A stretch of 64,000 bases of DNA. Source: Chlamydiota bacterium (GTDB taxonomy: Bacteria > Chlamydiota > Chlamydiia > Chlamydiales > Rhabdochlamydiaceae). The position numbers were made by a program, and so were the translations under genes. The notes under the pieces were generated by a model. The model made no database searches. It was given only the letters and a program-made list of their open reading frames with translations, and was not told the DNA's origin. Shown here piece after piece: positions 62,760-64,000 of the stretch. Numbering within the stretch: position 1 is the first letter of the stretch; each line of letters opens with the position of its first letter. The stretch is from contig JAJFMD010000007.1 of assembly GCA_021772335.1 (NCBI GenBank), positions 372,001 through 436,000 on the forward strand, written 5' to 3'.

Positions 62760-64000
62760 TGGTTTCCTTTGATGTGTATGATTCTTTGTTCTTTGATGAT
62801 CAAAGCATCAATGCAGGTATGAATTCTCTCAGCGGAGGACGTTGTTTCACTAATTAAAATTTGCATCGGATTTGCACTATGACAAAGATTTGCAGCGATT
62901 TCAATACGATCAGAGAGAGATGAGTATGCGATGCGGTTTTCTCCATCGAAATTTTGTATAAAAAACAGATCAGTATGAATTCCTATGCGCATTAAAACAG
63001 GTGGCAAATGCGCTTTATGACGTATGTTATTCCATTCAGCGAGTTTTGCAAAAATTGCTTGAGAGCATTTAATTGCCTGAAGTTGGGAGTTTATTTGTTC
63101 TGCAGATATACCAAAAAATGCAATGATTTTGTTATTAATATTTTCTGGATGAGCTCCCTGAAAGCGTTTAATTTCGGGAGTAATATTGCTTAAGCAGTGC
63201 TTAAGCAATTCAAATTTCATTGCATTTGTTTGAGCTATTTCGGGTAAATTGCAAATTTCCGCATATAAAATAGTCGCCTTTTTTTGTTTCTTATTGCCTT
63301 GTAAGGGAGCTTGAAAATTTGTTTTTTCCGGAAGTGGTTTTTCTTTTAATTTGCTAACCATTTTAGTAAATGATCGACAAAGTTCAGAAATTTCGTCTTT
63401 TCCCCGTTTAGATTCTTTAGGCAGCTCTATTTGATCAATCAATCCTTGGGAGATTTTATTTGCACATTCTGAGAGCTGAAGGATTGGAGTTGTCGAGCGC
63501 CTTAGCAGTCTAGTAAGAAGGACTAGAGCTAAGCAAAATACAATGATTCTAAAAATCTGAACCCGATGAAAAGATTTTGTAACATAGCTTTCCATGCTCC
63601 CTTCAATTTGATTTGATAGAGCGAGTTCTTTCTCTTTTTCATTTAGTGAAATGATTGCAAAATCAGCATCTTTAAACGGTGTAAGATATAGATAAAAGTA
63701 GTTTTCTCCTTTAATAGAGATAAATCCCCGTTTCTTCTGTTTGATTTCTTCAATATTATCATTAGAAAAGATCGTATGGCATTTGTCATCTATGTTAGTT
63801 CCTATGGGGAATATTCGATTGTGCGCAATGAGAAAAAGCTGTTCTTCTAGCAGATCACTTAAGTTTTCTAAAATGCTGTTTATGCTAGCTCCTAGGGTCA
63901 GATAGCTGGTTTTCCCATTTGTATTGAGTTGTAGTGTATTTCCAACATAAACCATATTGCTTCCTGGAGGAGCAATCATCGCTGTGGAATTTGCAACATT
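62756..64000 (-). CDS. HAMP plus degenerate class III cyclase-like receptor (5' end outside window)
   Basis: The frame is open to the right edge, so the N-terminus is missing. The visible part has a sensor region (about 130 residues), a membrane segment with LVLLTRLLRR, a HAMP domain (ISELCRSFTKMV), then a cyclase-like domain. The key residues are altered: ILYAEICNL where the metal Asp is expected (AD..G), and NINNKIIAFFG where IGD.VMAFFG is expected. IEIAANL replaces VNLAARL. I infer a catalytically dead or regulatory domain. It is coupled to the kinase. Confidence 0.8.
   Translation of the reverse strand, partial: NVANSTAMIAPPGSNMVYVGNTLQLNTNGKTSYLTLGASINSILENLSDLLEEQLFLIAHNRIFPIGTNIDDKCHTIFSNDNIEEIKQKKRGFISIKGENYFYLYLTPFKDADFAIISLNEKEKELALSNQIEGSMESYVTKSFHRVQIFRIIVFCLALVLLTRLLRRSTTPILQLSECANKISQGLIDQIELPKESKRGKDEISELCRSFTKMVSKLKEKPLPEKTNFQAPLQGNKKQKKATILYAEICNLPEIAQTNAMKFELLKHCLSNITPEIKRFQGAHPENINNKIIAFFGISAEQINSQLQAIKCSQAIFAKLAEWNNIRHKAHLPPVLMRIGIHTDLFFIQNFDGENRIAYSSLSDRIEIAANLCHSANPMQILISETTSSAERIHTCIDALIIKEQRIIHIKGNQ

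Noticed and set aside
1-64000. CRISPR array or cas genes
   Set aside because: No regularly spaced direct repeats were seen; the palindromes are dispersed over tens of kilobases.

Overview
The window reads as chromosomal DNA from a member of the Chlamydiae, most likely one of the amoeba- or arthropod-associated ('environmental') families and not Chlamydia itself. The strongest markers are a topoisomerase I fused through a lysine-rich linker to a SWIB domain, a GreA with a helical N-terminal extension of about 560 residues, a tandem-domain ThyX, a pair of TyrP-type permeases, a SecA without the C-terminal zinc motif, and the adjacencies rpoN-uvrD and lpd-lipA. The DNA is AT-rich by eye (not computed), gene-dense, and many convergent genes overlap at their stops. 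Genus and species cannot be fixed from this sequence alone.

Layout. 0-2.4 kb (minus strand): a lipoprotein cut by the window edge, then GspM/PilN-like and GspL/PilM-like genes. 2.5-7.3 kb: yggT, dusB, acyP; yacP-like, rdgB, greA. 7.3-16.5 kb: a YjbH-type outer-membrane protein, thyX, two tyrP, uvrB. 16.5-21.9 kb: a polysaccharide cluster (GDP-mannose dehydratase, two GT4 glycosyltransferases, mannose-1-P guanylyltransferase, a Wzy-like membrane protein). 21.8-32.4 kb: topA-SWIB, two signal-peptide-bearing fucosyltransferase-like proteins, a membrane HExxH protein, rpoN, uvrD, and two signal-peptide-bearing GT-A-like proteins. 32.5-40.8 kb: putA, a secreted GH18 protein, groES-groEL behind a CIRCE-like operator, tRNA-Arg(ACG), an MBL hydrolase, ahpC. 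40.8-43.9 kb: a mosaic island (IS66 remnant, heavy-metal ATPase with an altered phosphorylation motif, serine-recombinase fragment) ending in a 3' fragment of a second ahpC. 44-52.5 kb: a membrane protein divergent from mntR over palindromic sites, eno, rsgA, a SpoU methyltransferase, secA, and a possible Inc-like protein. 52.8-59.3 kb: lpd, lipA, a HEAT-repeat protein, glgC, a phosphoesterase and a helical protein. 59.4-64 kb: three type II secretion pseudopilin-like genes, then a sensor kinase and a degenerate class III cyclase-like receptor.

Two themes go beyond housekeeping. First, glycan chemistry is concentrated here: a polysaccharide cluster with a GDP-deoxysugar branch, a YjbH-type export protein, and two tandem pairs of exported glycosyltransferase-like proteins that could be envelope enzymes or host-directed effectors. 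Type II secretion parts lie at both ends of the window. Second, a palindrome with arms GATGTAAA/TTTACATC and loop core ACAGC occurs four times, each time beside a gene's 3' end and always in the same orientation. One copy abuts the truncated IS66 gene and one contains the uvrD stop codon.
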